From Polytrichum commune (taxonomy: Eukaryota > Streptophyta > Polytrichopsida > Polytrichales > Polytrichaceae): a stretch of 64,000 nucleotides of DNA. Positions within the stretch are counted from its first letter, which is position 1, and the number at the start of each line of letters is the position of its first letter. The position numbers and the translations under genes are program-made. Positions 23,578-40,369 of this stretch are shown piece after piece. The DNA is taken from positions 9,238,001-9,302,000 of the forward strand of contig OX485809.1 in assembly GCA_950295325.1 (NCBI GenBank), written 5' to 3'. The notes under the pieces are model-generated. The model did no database searches. It had not been told where the DNA came from and saw only the letters and a list, made by a program, of their open reading frames with translations.

Positions 23578-24273
23578 CACTAAATATGATATTTGATGTC
23601 GCATGGTATTCTATGTCACTATGCTAACTTTTTGGATGACACTTCTTGTGAATTACTCCCTCTGTTTCAAAATAAAACCGTGGTTTCTATTTCAGTGCGG
23701 GATTAAGAACAGTGACCAGCTTTGAACCACAATGCGTTTTTTAACCAAAATTGGGAGCTGCCGAAAATTAGCAAGCTGGCACGGAGTATACAGTATTTAC
23801 CGAGGCTACTATAGCTTCTTAGATAAATATACCATATTTATTAGTAGGCCCAGCTGCACTGCCGTTGTTAGCCGTGAATGATAGGCATGAGTAGTGGTAA
23901 TAACAAAACCATGGTTTTATTCTGGCACGGAGTTTATGCAGAAACCATGGTTTTATTGTGAAACAGAGGGAGTAGTGAACAAATATTGTCATGGATGATG
24001 GATGAGTTCATCCATTAGCCAAAACCCTACCTTCGCTTGTCAGCAACTTGTCATGAAATATTATCATAGAGGATTATAATTTAGATGAAAAAGCACTTGG
24101 TAAATGACAGTAATTGCAACACCATAAATTTGTAACTCCCCTCCCAAAAAAAAACCAAGGAATGACAAATAATGTTGGGTTAACACTTAGTGTTGATGAC
24201 CTTACATTGTGGTTTACAATTAGTATTGAGCAAGACAATTAGAATTGATGACACAAAATATCATATTTTAGTG
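23578..24273 (-). mobile_element. Family B MITE interrupted by a Stowaway-like element
   Basis: The ends CACTAAATATGATATTTGAT and TATCATATTTTAGTG lie between TA dinucleotides. Minus the 319-bp insertion (317 bp plus one TA), its length is 377 bp, matching the 371-bp copy at 1906-2276, which it follows in reverse orientation base for base over long stretches. Confidence 0.88.
23656..23972 (+). mobile_element. Stowaway-like MITE (317 bp)
   Basis: Termini CTCCCTCTGTTTCAAAATAA and the complement of CTCCCTCTGTTTCACAATAA continue as ~33-bp inverted repeats with two mismatches. TA occurs directly outside both ends (23654-23655 and 23973-23974). CTCCCTCYGTTYC ends with a TA duplication define the Stowaway family of Tc1/mariner MITEs. 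The interior contains two GGCACGGAGT motifs. No ORF. Confidence 0.93.
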
Positions 24274-26240
24274 TACCCCACACTTGCATTTGACATAATG
24301 GTCCTTAATGACAAAGTAGACATTTACCAAATGATCACTTTTACACCAAAGAATCAATGTGTCAATTGCAAGTGTGTGTTTGAACCCACCATCCTAGTAA
24401 AATAAGGATTTGCCCACTCATGCACATATATGATCATTGTGTAAGTTCCTCGTCGTGGCCATGACAAATTTGCAAAGCCTAAGATATTAATGAAAACTAA
24501 AAGCCGAAGACAAACTTTTAGGCATGTCAAATAGCTTGGAAAAATTTGGGGAAAAAAATCCATAGATATGATAAAGACTAAAAATTCTACTAAATTTCTT
24601 TCAAAAAATAAAAAATTCATATGCAACCTAAAGAATTTTGCAAATTTATGTAAAGAAATAAGCCTTTTATGCAGGTTAAATAGCTTGAATTAATTTCAAA
24701 AAAAATTGCATGGGTTTCAAGACTTATAAATAGTCTACACAATCATTTTCAAAAAATCATGAATTCATATGCAACCTACAAAAATTTGCAAAACATATAG
24801 TAACTCTATGCATTAACTATGTATGGTAACTATATACAATAATTATGTGCAATATCTAGATGTAGTAACTCCATTACCTATTACATTTTTTTTCCTCTAA
24901 TTAGTGTGGGTTACCATTTGGAGTTAAGCATTGCTATAACATTTTAATGAGAGAATCATTTTTTTTCTTAAATAACATAAGTAGTTAGTATGCTCATTGG
25001 AGAATAAGATGTAACTTAGTTGGTTAAAAATGATAATATTAGTAAACTAATTAGCAACATGTACCTCTGAATGGTAACCCCCAGTACTTAGTCAAAATTA
25101 TGTAGTTATGTGCACATGTCATGTGAGTGGAGTTGATGGCTAAGGGCTTGGTTTGGGAGAGTGCTATCATGTGAGTAGTGAGGGGTAACACATGAGGAGT
25201 GAGATACGAAAAACATTTGGAAATGCAACTACTAGTACCCTATATCCATGATATTTTAGTATAAAATTTAAAATAATTATGAATTACCTCCAACAAAACC
25301 CCAAAACTATGAAAGTGGTTGGTGAATGCCGCTATTTAGACTCAGTTAAGGGATAACACTTTACTACGACACTATCTTCCTAAGGATCTCACAAGGATTT
25401 GTACTCAAACCTTCACAAACATTACAACAAGACACCCACCAACCATCTTACTCCACCCCAAGGTGACCAAATCCACATGATCATGGCTTTTATGCCAAAA
25501 TAATGTGAATGGGGAGTTTTAACATATTACAATTGTCCAAATGAATGCCTAACTAACTCTAAAATTCAACAATGGGAAGTTGGTACAAGAGTTTGAGATA
25601 GAGGTTTAGATATGATATAAGAGTCAACTTAGGAACATGATCACATGCCAAGTATGAGAATGTTGTAGACAACATTATACTAATGTTTAGGAATAGTGGG
25701 AACTTGCACACATAAATCCAAGTCCAATCAAACTATAATTAAAAAATTGTCACACCTCTAGCCAAAAAAATCCAATTCGATCAAACATGTAGTGGATGAC
25801 ATTGACAACCATCTAAATATTACAACACTATATTAGCCTAATCATCACATTCAACTGCCTCGTCATCTTCATAAGGATTATGTGCAATATGTGCAAACCA
25901 ACGAACATGCAACGACATAATCTGTGCCATTAGCTGAGTGGCATTGTCCACATAAGGAAGCAACATCTTGGAACTTGAAGGAGAACTCATATTTTTCCTC
26001 TTTCTACAAAACACGCAAAAGATTGTCAGATTTCAAGTATACACATATAATGCATTCGAGTTCTAGTGATCAAGAAATAAGGATGAAGTGCTAACTTATG
26101 TACTCAAACAATGTTTTGAGCAACCTTCTTCATAGATTCTTCATCATATTCTTATTCCCCTTCTTAAGACACTTGAAACATAGGTAAGATGTAAGGAGGT
26201 CTTTAAAATCTTCTAATTTCATGCTTCCAAAATTCCTACC
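24274..26240. other. AT-rich tract, no gene recognised
   Basis: It contains the diverged repeat at 24905-25082 and A-rich phrases such as CAAAAAATCATGAATTCATA repeated near 24600 and 24750. No coding support. Confidence 0.3.
24905..25082. repeat. Diverged family-D-like repeat
   Basis: GTGTGGGTTACCATTTGGAG at the left and the complement-like AATGGTAACCCCCAG at the right suggest eroded inverted ends. Internal ACATAAGTAGTTAGTA and GTAACTTAGTTGGT are shared with 54308-54520. Confidence 0.5.
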
Positions 26241-26990
26241 ACCATACTTGCCTTGAATTTGTGCTCTCAAGGTTGTTGATTCCCTTTGTGGAACTTTGCC
26301 AAAGCCTTTGCTTGGGCTTGTATTTTATTGTATTTTTGTGCTTTTAATGGGCTAGTCCAAGTGCACTTAGACATGGTACATAGTACCATACTTGCCTTCA
26401 ATTTGTGCTCTTAAGAATGGTTGATTCCTTTTGTGGAATTTGGCCAAAGCCTTTGGCTTGGGCACCTATTTTTTCTAACTTTTGCGTTTGTTGTGGGGTT
26501 GCCCAAGTGCATTTAGACATGGTATTGCACAATACCGTACTTGGCTTCAATTTGTGATGTCAAGAATGTTCATTCTTGTTGTGGACCTCTTCCCAAGCCT
26601 TTGGCTTGAGCCCTCTTTTTAAACAATTTTGAGCTTGTTGTGCACTACTCCAAGTGCACTCACACATGGTGTTGCACAAGACCATACTTGGCTTTAAGCT
26701 CGGATCTCCAAAAATCCATACCAAATGCAAACGAACTCCGATTCCAAAAAATATATTTTTCAATGCTCAACAAATTCTTTCCTTTCACTTATATGAATTT
26801 TACACCTTAGCATGGTACTACACAATACTATATTTGGCTTTAAGCCCCAATCTCCAATAATTTATATCAAGAAAAATAAAATAACTTTGATTCCCTACAT
26901 ATAGATTTTTTTCAATATTCATGAAGTTCTCTTGTACACTTATATGAATTTTGCACCTAAACTTGGTATTACATGGTATTATATTTGGCT
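26241..26990. repeat. Five-unit tandem array, period ~147 bp
   Basis: The phrase ACCATACTTG(G/C)CTT(C/T)AA recurs near 26241, 26395, 26534, 26681, 26827 and 26978, each after an ACATGGTATTGCACAATACC-like palindrome. The first three intervals share AAGCCTTTGGCTTG and TTGTGGA. The last two share CACTTATATGAATTTTGCAC instead, so the array has two unit types joined end to end. Confidence 0.85.
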
Positions 26991-27813
26991 TCAAGCCCCA
27001 TGAATATTGAATCATAGAATTTACAAAAAAAATTCCATTCATTTCTTGAAGTTGCTATTTTTATCTTATGTATTTTTCCATGTCATTTTTTCATATGCTT
27101 GGATGGTATACTATGAGCACATATCGGAAGTGTTTTTGCCAATGGTCAAGAATTTGTGGAAGTCTCCCATGGATGCCAATTGCATGTGCAAAAAACATAT
27201 ATGGCCTATCTTGTATAGAGAAGGTGGGGTGGACCATGATATTTGGATGCCTTGGATATGTTTTGTTTGCTTTCAGAGTTGGCCATGAGAGGTGAAAGCG
27301 TTGCCAAGGTTGGAGAGGATTTTGCGCCCATTGTCCTATTCTTGCTTGGGTATGCTATCCTGGGGGAGCACGAGGTGGAATGAGCTGACCCTAGTTGAAC
27401 TCTTGAAGATATTAAAGGTTTTGAAGAATGGTAAGAGAAGCACCTAGAGTAGGGGGGAAACATATAATTGTTTCATGAGACCCAAAAAAACTAAGGCTTT
27501 TAGATGTTTGAGAAGTCAACCACGATGCAAAGTCTTTGTATTCTTTATAGAATTGGATTTTTAAAAAAAAATTGCAATCTTGGAGTAATTGTAATGGTTT
27601 TTCTTATGCATTTCTATTTCAACCATGGTGCAATATCAACCTCATATCATAAATTATTTTTCGGGCATGCATGCTTGCAACCTTATTATCCCCTATATCC
27701 ATGTGTCAGAGGCCTATTAATCTTATGTCCGTACTCTCTGACATGAGCATGCTCATGTCAAGGTGCTCATGAAATCGCAAACTTGAGTTGGAAGTGCCCA
27801 CAATAAAGCCACA

Positions 27814-28069
27814 CATTTTAGAAGAGATGGAGAATGGAAGTAGGCATTAATGGCATGAAGCCAACACAAATTGAGGATTCAACTTGGGATAGGGACCCGA
27901 CTTGTCTGTCTCTACCATCAAATTGTCCAACTTGTCACATTCTTGAAACAAGTGGATATTGCATGAAGGGGAATACCATATGTATGTTATGGTATTGTCC
28001 CTAAAAGATCGGCTTGGGTTTCATGACTTTTTCGTATTCTCGTATCGAAGCCCAAGGCAACGGACTTTC
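27814..28069 (+). repeat. Dispersed repeat E, copy 1
   Basis: It starts CATTTTAGAAGAGATGGAGA and ends AAGGCAACGGACTTT. It is matched at about 90% by the copy at 47280-47541 in the same orientation. No inverted ends and no ORF. Confidence 0.85.
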
Positions 28070-28499
28070 ATCTCTATGAAACGGAGTTTATTTATGTGGT
28101 TATAAGAATATCACTTGGTGTAAGATGGCCCATGTCCAAGGGCACTTATTCTCTCACAACTAAAATCCGGACTAATAGGCTATTGATTTTGTATCTATAT
28201 GCTTAATTACCCACATACCTCAAATTTTAATAAGGGCAGCCATGAGCACTTATGGTCGCATGCACTCACACAAGGGATTTCACAAAAGATATTTGTGGGA
28301 TTCTTCTCTTCCTCTTTTCTCTATCCTCTTCACGCTCTTGGCGTGTAGTATATGTGTTTGTAACTCTTGGTATGTGTGAGAATTATTTGTGGCTATTGGA
28401 TTATGCTTTGAGGAGTTTTTGGTTTTTGTTCTTAGTAGTTGTGGTCCTTCATTTGCATTCTCAGAGTTTTTGTATTTAGTTTTAATACCTTAGTGATAT

Positions 28500-28625
28500 C
28501 TCTTAATCTATTAGCTTAGAACCATTCTTGAATCTCTAATAGTCTCCTAGTTTTTAATCATTATTGGATCTCGCTTAGTCTTCTAATTTTGAAGCATTAT
28601 TGGATCTTTCATAGTCTCCTAGGTT

Positions 28626-28671
<46 letters not shown>

Positions 28672-28735
28672 ATTCAGTTTGAAGAATTATTGGATCTTTC
28701 TTTTGATCTTCAATCTCTCTTAGTCTCAAACAAAA
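28500..28735. repeat. Degenerate ~60-bp tandem repeat with a (TC)n run
   Basis: GA(A/G)..ATTATTGGATCT and TAGTCTCCTAG(T/G)TTT recur four times. A pure (TC)n run occupies 28631-28669. Confidence 0.75.
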
Positions 28736-30179
28736 AACAATACAAAAAAAACAAAAAAAACATAAACATAAACCAACTATAGACAACTCCACCACATGTG
28801 AGTTATTTTTTCCATCAATATTACTCAACGTTGTGTTGATGGATTTTTTAAAGTTTATTTTTTGTTTTATACCATAAACTGGGCTCATATTATTACATCA
28901 AATATGAAATTTTGTACATAATACCATAACATGAAGTTTTGGGATTACAAGCACAATAGATGCGGGTATCAACCAAGAGTGTAAATCACAGTTGATACCC
29001 TAACTATAATGTGAATGTAAATATGTGTGCAAGTCACTCTAATAGCCAGGGTATCAATTATGACACATGTTCTCGGTTGATACCATAACCTGTGAATTTA
29101 AATTCAATTGGATACCCTAACCATAAACACATGTAACACATGTAAAAGAGGTATGCATGAAGTATCTAAGTACTAATGTCGTTCTCCTAACCATGATATC
29201 ATCAATTCAATGGGAAAGGTGAAGTAAAATAATAAACATTTATCATCAAATTGATTTATGGAAGAAAAAAATCTCAAAATATGGAATAAGGCTTTGCATA
29301 CTAATGATTTGGATGGAGAGATGATATACATAAAATAATAATATAAATCATAAATAAGCATCATATATGAAAAGGAATGTACTTACAATAATTCATGATA
29401 ATTGACACAAGATACTATATGAATATTTAAATCAGTGTATAAATTTAAATTGTGAATTAATTTTAAAATGCCTACAATAAATGGCATAACGTTATAATTA
29501 TATCATAAACTTGAACAAATATTGTGAAAACAAAGTAGAAGTCTAGATCTCTAGAATGCATAATATATATGTCTGAAATGAAAAATAGAGATTACTCATA
29601 TTATGGAGATTAGGTTAGGGTATGAAACATTGGTTTTTATGATTAGGGTATCGACTATAACACGTGCTCTTGCTTGATACCTAACCAAGGCATTTGAACC
29701 CGCTTAACTAAGGTGTGTGATTCAATACTTTCATATAATAATACTTCACAAAGAATTTTATAATATAATAATACTTCATGTAGCATTTTATAATAAGATA
29801 TTAACATTTATTAATATTATTTGATGATTTCAATGTAAGTGTTCATATTACCTCAATAGACTGCCATAATAAAGATCATGAGTTTGTGCTAGAAACTATG
29901 TGGGCGGTTTTCAAGGAAAACAATCAAAAAATGAAGAGAAATTCCAAAGATATGAACAATTCAACAAGTAGAGTGGATTAGCAATATATATATATACAAT
30001 CAATGTTAATCGATTGCCTAATCCAACAAGAATGATCCAAAGCCACATCATGTACATATCCTTTGCTTAGTTTTTGGAAATTAGTAGAGAGGTGACAAGG
30101 AGGGTCTACCCACCAACTTGCAATCCACCCTCAAAAACGAGCTCCATCCCACACACCCAATGAACTCACCTAGAATTTG
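28736..30179. other. Very AT-rich tract with scattered GGTATCAA/TTGATACC motifs
   Basis: No gene was recognised. GGGTATC(A/G)A.TAT.ACAC.TG, then GTT(G/C)TTGATACC-like sequence, is found near 29049-29088 and again near 29647-29684, with further GATACCCTAAC copies around 28998 and 29113. This may be an old foldback family, but boundaries are not definable by eye. Confidence 0.35.
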
Positions 30180-30184
30180 TTACT

Positions 30185-30803
30185 TGATGAACTTACGTAG
30201 ATGTTGAGAATCCCCAGCCCGGAAGACCAGCAACATAGCTTGTGCAAAGTGAGATAATCAATATTTATTCTACAATAGATTTGGAGACTTGCTATGGAGT
30301 TTACAGTGATGCATATGGTGAAAGTTGTTAATAAGAATATTATTGATGGCTTATCATTGATGGAGCTTATCATTGATGATTCCTACATTCATTACCATAA
30401 AGAATTAGTAAACTTCCAGGGTTTGTGTGATATGTCGTTGGCATATACAATTCACATAGTTTGGGAATAGGGAGGTTGTTGATGCTGAAGTCTTCATGGG
30501 AAAGTGGGTGAGGATGTTACCCATGCTTTTGAGTTTTTGGTATGATGCATATTTCTTTGATAAGTTTGTTAAAGATTTTGTCTAGTTCTTTGATGTTTGG
30601 TTGCAGAAGGAGGCAACGTAGTTTGCGCATGCAATACATGGTTTGATTATGTTATTTCGTATTTTGATTTTTCGTTCGAGGTTAGCTATGGATGTCATGA
30701 GAAACTTGCTTTGATTTTTGACTTTACCGATGGTTATGTCGTCCTATATTTTTCTTTTGTGTATTCCTAAATATGTGTAGAATACATCTTCGAAGAGGGA
30801 GGA
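30185..30803 (-). pseudogene. Non-LTR retrotransposon (LINE) reverse-transcriptase C-terminal remnant
   Basis: Minus-strand frames give DVFYTYLGIHKRKI, then DDITIGKVKNQSKFLMTSI, LERKIKIRNNIIKPCIA, and after a frameshift LDKIFNKLIKEICIIPKTQ. Next come SLFPNYVNCICQRHI and, further on, HFAQAMLLVFRAGDSQHLRK. The YLGI motif, a polybasic thumb region and the LDK..NK.I segment are typical of LINE ORF2 downstream of the YADD active site. Stops and at least two shifts show decay. The YADD box is missing, so only the distal third of the domain is present. Confidence 0.6.
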
Positions 30804-31478
30804 GAATTTTTTTCCTTTTTTTGCAGGTGGTATTTTGAGCTTGGATAAATGCCTTGAAGGTATCCGGCTTTAGTTTGAACTTCATCATATCTGTGTATTA
30901 CATATGAAGAAGGAATTGGAGCTTCAAATGGGGTTCAATACTCCCATTTGGGCACACAAGAATGGACGGTTCACTGGGATTTCTATGCAAGCTAATGAGC
31001 GGCAAATCTTTCCTTAAAATTAGACTACATATCTACACCATAAGATTCACTTTGTATTCACAACAACGTAGTCCATTACCCATTAAAATCAATGCTCCAT
31101 CCCCCGGGATGTCTTTTCAAGTCATTGTCATTGTATGCAAAGGTACGAAGACGGGTTTAAATTTTAGTGCATGACGTGACACCCCAGCCAACTCGGGCCC
31201 CTCTTTTGCCTTTGGAGGCTCCACTCATCTCATCTACTTATAAAATACAATGTGGTACATGCATAACATCATTGACTAAATGACCATTGCTACAAGGAAA
31301 AGGGGGGGTCTTTTGCATGTAAGGTTTGTCGTGAGTATAACGAGTCTTGGTCATTTGGCTCTAGTTTTAGCGGTTCTTTGGCCCATTTCTAGTTGGTTTC
31401 TTAGTGTAGAGGCATGCTCACATCATTTGATGCACTCCTCCCTTACAAATCATTAATAGGTAGAAGGCTTAGACCTAA

Positions 31479-31900
31479 GGGCTGGTTGAGACTACAGTGA
31501 AGAAGTGCACCGGACGGTCAAGAATTTCAGCCCAAGACAACATTATGCAATGGTTGCTATGGCAACCAAGATTTGAGAAGGGGGGGGGGGATTTTATTTT
31601 TTTATTTTTTTATTTTTAAAAGCCTCAAGTTGGAGTTCTCTAGAGGTCAAGTTTCTTGTCTGAGGGTTTGAGGTTGTTCAACAAACTTGACCTTTGGAGA
31701 AATTCCCTAACAAAAAGTATCGCCATGTTGACAACCATGTCATTTTTTTCATCCATGCTTGAAGTTCTCCACTGCAAAAGTCTTGGGCGTAGTAGTGTAA
31801 ACCTTGGCCAGTGAAGAACCCATTTCATAACCAATCATATTGCTCCATTCCCCTGAAATTCTTGACCGGTGCACTTCTTCACCGTAGTCTAAACCGGCCC
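31479..31900. mobile_element. Tourist/Harbinger-like MITE (422 bp) with TAA target duplication
   Basis: The left arm GGGCTGGTTGAGACTAC continues GTGAAGAAGTGCACCGG and GGTCAAGAATTTCAG. The complement of the right arm is GGGCCGGTTTAGACTAC followed by the same blocks, giving inverted repeats of about 50 bp. TAA lies immediately outside both ends (31476-31478 and 31901-31903). GGGC..GTT ends with a TAA/TTA duplication are the PIF/Harbinger signature. No transposase remains. Confidence 0.9.
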
Positions 31901-32123
31901 TAAGCATTTATTGTTATCTTGATAGTGGATGGTACCTAGGTTGAATACATGAATGGCACCTAGGCAGAATGCCATTACCACATGTATTGATCAATCTCTT
32001 AAGCATACATAATTTTACACAATCACCATTAGTAATTGATATTTCTTTCTTTCACGATTCTATTTCAAGTTTTGGTTTTCTTTTTAGAATTAAGAAGTTT
32101 TTTTGGTGTTTCTAACATCCATA

Positions 32124-32271
32124 ACATTATTTAGATCCATAACAGTGATTTGTGGGACTGACAGTATTTCACAAAATATTCCCACATTCATACTAAACGT
32201 GGAGAATATCTGAGAATATTCTATAGAATATTGTTAGTCCCATGTGACACCGTTATGGATCTAAATAATGT
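32124..32271. mobile_element. Small foldback element (148 bp)
   Basis: ACATTATTTAGATCCATAAC is exactly inverted at the other end. Subterminal TGTGGGACTGACA and its partner TGTTAGTCCCATG extend the arms. Confidence 0.8.
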
Positions 32272-35200
32272 AATGTCCACATTCCAACATAGTATAATTT
32301 CAACAACTACCAATTCAAATAAATTAAGCCTCATGTACATTTTCTTCAAGTTCTTTTCAAGTGCAATGTATAAGACTTTTGGGTATCTCATCTAATTGAA
32401 TGAAATGGTTGTGCTTATACTTCTCACCCTCCATAGCCTTCACAATATTTGGCATATAAATGAATTGTGAAGCAAAGAAGTTGGATGACCAACACTTTCC
32501 TTTCCTTTCCTTTTCTTTCCTTTTTTGTGGCACAAATTGAAAACTCAATTGTAGAAAGAACCCAAAATACAACCAACCCGGCCAAAACAACACAACCCGA
32601 GTGGAATCAAGAAATAATGCTCATTTGAGGCCTGACCTTCCAAGTAACGACTAAGTTGCTCCGGGTCACAGTAAGACCTTTGACCGCCCAAGTCAAATCA
32701 AATGACTGACACTTTTCATTGTGCATACAATGCTATGAACTTGAAAAAAACGAATATGAAGCGGTTGGTGTCCTCAAAAAGGGACCACGTCCGACATGAG
32801 GTAGTAGCACTTGTCTCATTTCGTAAACCTACTTTGGGTTCTCATATGAGCTTGCAGCTATGATGAAAGTGGAGTGTCCCTCATTCACGCCAACACAAGC
32901 GGTTGGAATCGTCTCTTTCTTAGTGTCCTCAAATAACTTTGTGTACTCCATGTAAGCTTTTTCAAATGGAAAATGATTACCATTCTCTATGTTGGCTATA
33001 GATGGTCAATTGAAACTCTCGTATCTTCATATATCATAAAGCAACACGTGTTCGACACACCTTAAATCTTTCGACCCAAAGCCAATAAACCTTGAGTTAT
33101 GAAGAGTTAATTTTCTTCTAGAAAATGCTCACATGAAGGTCACTAAGTTATTTGAGGACAACTGACTGTGTGGATGTGTTCTTTAAATAAACATGAAAAA
33201 AGAAAATTATGAATGTTTTTATTTTCTGGGATGTTCTTTTGACATAAGTAGCTAAGAATTGAAGCATGTACGTCAAAAGAACATATTTTTGTGGATGTCA
33301 GACCCGGAATCGAAGATAGAGCTTGGCTAATTCCATGGATCTGAAAATCAGAGAGTCCCTAGTGTGAATTATGAAAAGCGTAGAAAATAGGATGGATAAA
33401 AAAGGAATGTAGATAGGAAAATTGGTAAATCTAAGTTTAGCATTGAATTTGCCTACGAATGGACATATTATGAACTACTATGTTGTCAATGTCTGGGGTT
33501 CCCTCAGGGTTTGTGAATGCTCACCATTCATGAAGATGTTGCTTTGGTGGTGGGAAGAGGCTGAAGGAGACCGAGAAGGAGCAGCAACACTGCGGATGTA
33601 GATGAGCATCTTCTCTCTCAAGCTTGATAATTACATACATGCACTTGTGCCATAAGCGGACTTTGTTTGAATCTGTGGCCAACGTAAAAATACAGGGAAG
33701 GCACCACGTTCCTCCATTCCATTTGATATTTTATCGGTTTTCGTGCTTGTGTTTCCAAGGCAACATTGATAGGTGGAAACTTTGATTTTGACCCTTTTAA
33801 GATACTTCCAAGTGACAATAAGGAGCATTAGTAATGTTGAGAGTAGTTGAACATGAGATGTGGAGATTTTTTTACATCTCACTCATCTCATACTTCTAGG
33901 TGAAAACGCATGTTGAAGAAGGTTTGTCACTTCGTAGGACTTCTTCTAGGTGTGTATGATCACTTTTTTGATCAAGTTAAGAGATTTCGTTTATTCAAGT
34001 CAAAGTTCAACAGGTGGTAAGGTTGAATCTAGTGGCATGTAAAAACCCCAAAACTTAAATTGTGTTTTTTCCGAAGATCGTTAATAGAACCAAGAGTTTA
34101 TGTTGTCTACATGGTCGATTGCATCTTTCTTTATGACTGCCACAAAATGCAAGAGATTCATGCGACAATCTCAAGCACCACTTCTAATGGGTAGCTGTTC
34201 TATAACCGTCAAAGAAATGCCTTCTGCGCAATACACGAATTCTTTGTAACCCCCTTCAGGAAAAAAATAAAAATTATGATTACTATGGGGGGGGTAGATG
34301 TTCAAACATTGTAATATGTCAAATTTGGACCAGAACTCCCTACTACCAAACCACGAATTCTGAGCTTTTAAGGATAAGCCCTTGAGGCCTTAAATAATGC
34401 TGGGCATACAATTGAAGTGACCACTCATCAACACAAGTGATGATGCTTTGCAACCTCGGCAGCTCTCAATCAGCATTGGACAAAGGTCATGTTAATATAT
34501 TTGTGCGTTTCATGACTTCGAATAGTACTTAAAACCATGAGTGCATATTCTGCATTCAAAGGTACATTCTATTTTGTTTTTTAACAAGCTTTCGGAGCTC
34601 CACTTTACCAAAAAGTAAAGTGGAGAAGGAACTTGATTGAGGAATCAAAAGTAAAAAACGTGCAGGTCTTTAATTTGTCTTTCCTATGAAACCCTGCGTG
34701 TCAGTGCTTGACGATTATGGTTGTCTCCAAGCATTCAGTACATGAAAATTTGAAGAGGGACATTTTAATAAATGACATGTCCATCTTACGTGAATTACTT
34801 CACATCCTTAACAGCTATTTATTGTTTAGCATCGACAGAAGCATCTACTGCACGCATCTACCTTTGCATGAATATGTTTCTGCATGGCATTCCCAGCGTG
34901 TTGGAATCTCACTGCGAATTTGATTGAAGGAGCACTTTTGTCAAAGCACAAAGCTCGGATCAAGGTGCTCCTAATATGTGCTTCTATGGTCAAAATTCTG
35001 GCTCTCGTCCTAAAGAAGTTTATCTGATGGAGGACTGATGATTTGTCTGACAGGTCGTGGAGTTGGGCAAGTTTGAGATACATACCTGGTATACAGCTTG
35101 CCTCAAAGTCAAACTGAATCACCATGACTTCACCTCCGTTCCAATGCGAAGGCTTTGGACGTTCTCAGATTTCATTTGTTATGTTTCTTGATCCATTTTA

Positions 35201-36325
35201 GAGCGTCCTGCATTGCCATCATGTGCATAATGTATTCTTATCTTTACACATTGCTATCAAACTAATGACACAACTGTAATGTCCTTAGCTGGGCTTTTGA
35301 AAATGTACTACCTGCACCTTATGAACTATCAATGAAGAAATTGTTACTTTCTCCCTACAGCAGTAAACATATGTGGAATGGTTTGAACTGTCCGACAGGA
35401 AGCAACTGGAACTGAATTGAGATGCAAAACATACAGTTGAATTGTATTGTATGAGGCACACGATACTAGAGGAACCAAGAGATCTGACTCATACTGAACA
35501 TTATTATCTTGCATTGAAATTGATCAAAAGCATGTGTATGAAAAAACACATAAGTACCAGTGTTGAATGTGTTCTCTATGCCGCCAGTGTACGATCACCG
35601 AAAACGACCCTGCAGTTCAAGTAGCTCAGAATGGAACACTCGTGGAGGTTTAAGTCCATATGAGGTGAATACGAGATGTGCCAAACATATACTTTATTCA
35701 TGAAGCCAGTCAACTACTCACTCAGGTACAACATATAGTCTACTCCGCCAAGCTCCACACTAAGTTAACATCCTCTAACTTAGCATGAAAACCATATGCG
35801 TATATGTGGCAACGTCAAGAAGCCCAATTGCCTGAAATTACTAGCCTCTTCTATTACATCGAGGAAGGGGAGCTTGCAGGGTAACTTCCTCAATCTCTCA
35901 TCCTAGTATGATCAAAAATTTGCCAAGATGAAAGTTCAGGTTGGCAGTCATAAACTAGCCAAAAGGTTGGAATCTAGGATTTTAGAAGAAAATTTGGAAA
36001 GAACGTGCTCTCCTTGAAAATAACATACATTGTAGCGACCCATGTGAAGGGCAGCATTTGTCTCAAAATGACCAAGAGTGTCTTAGCACCAAAGGTCTGG
36101 AGAAAACTCAAATAGCAACGGCAAAAAAATCAAAGAAACGAAGTTTTCAACATCCCATGGGAATTTCACTGACATAGGTCTGTTGGCGGACAAGCGGTCG
36201 GAGAGGATAAATTACTGGAAGTATAACGTATTTAGGTATTTGATGATTTGACGTATAGAGATGTGGCGTGAATTGCTCATATGCGATAGGATGTCCCAGG
36301 AACAGTAGAGGAGCCCACTGTGCAT
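32272..36325. other. Downstream flank of the thermospermine synthase gene, no second gene recognised
   Basis: The synthase 3' UTR must lie at the upper end, but I cannot fix a polyadenylation site. A short perfect hairpin (ATGTTCTTTTGAC, 33231-33243, with its complement at 33272-33284) and a G run (34287-34294) are the only clear structures. A 99-codon minus-strand ORF (35125-34826) has no recognisable family. Confidence 0.3.

Positions 36326-40369
<4,044 letters not shown>

Noticed and set aside
27007-27288. 93-codon ORF with a Cys/Trp-rich segment
   Set aside because: No family recognised; overlapping ORFs of similar length occur in two other frames, and there are no splice-supported neighbours.
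34826-35125. 99-codon minus-strand ORF downstream of the synthase
   Set aside because: No family match from memory, no neighbouring exons, and length within chance expectation for this much sequence.
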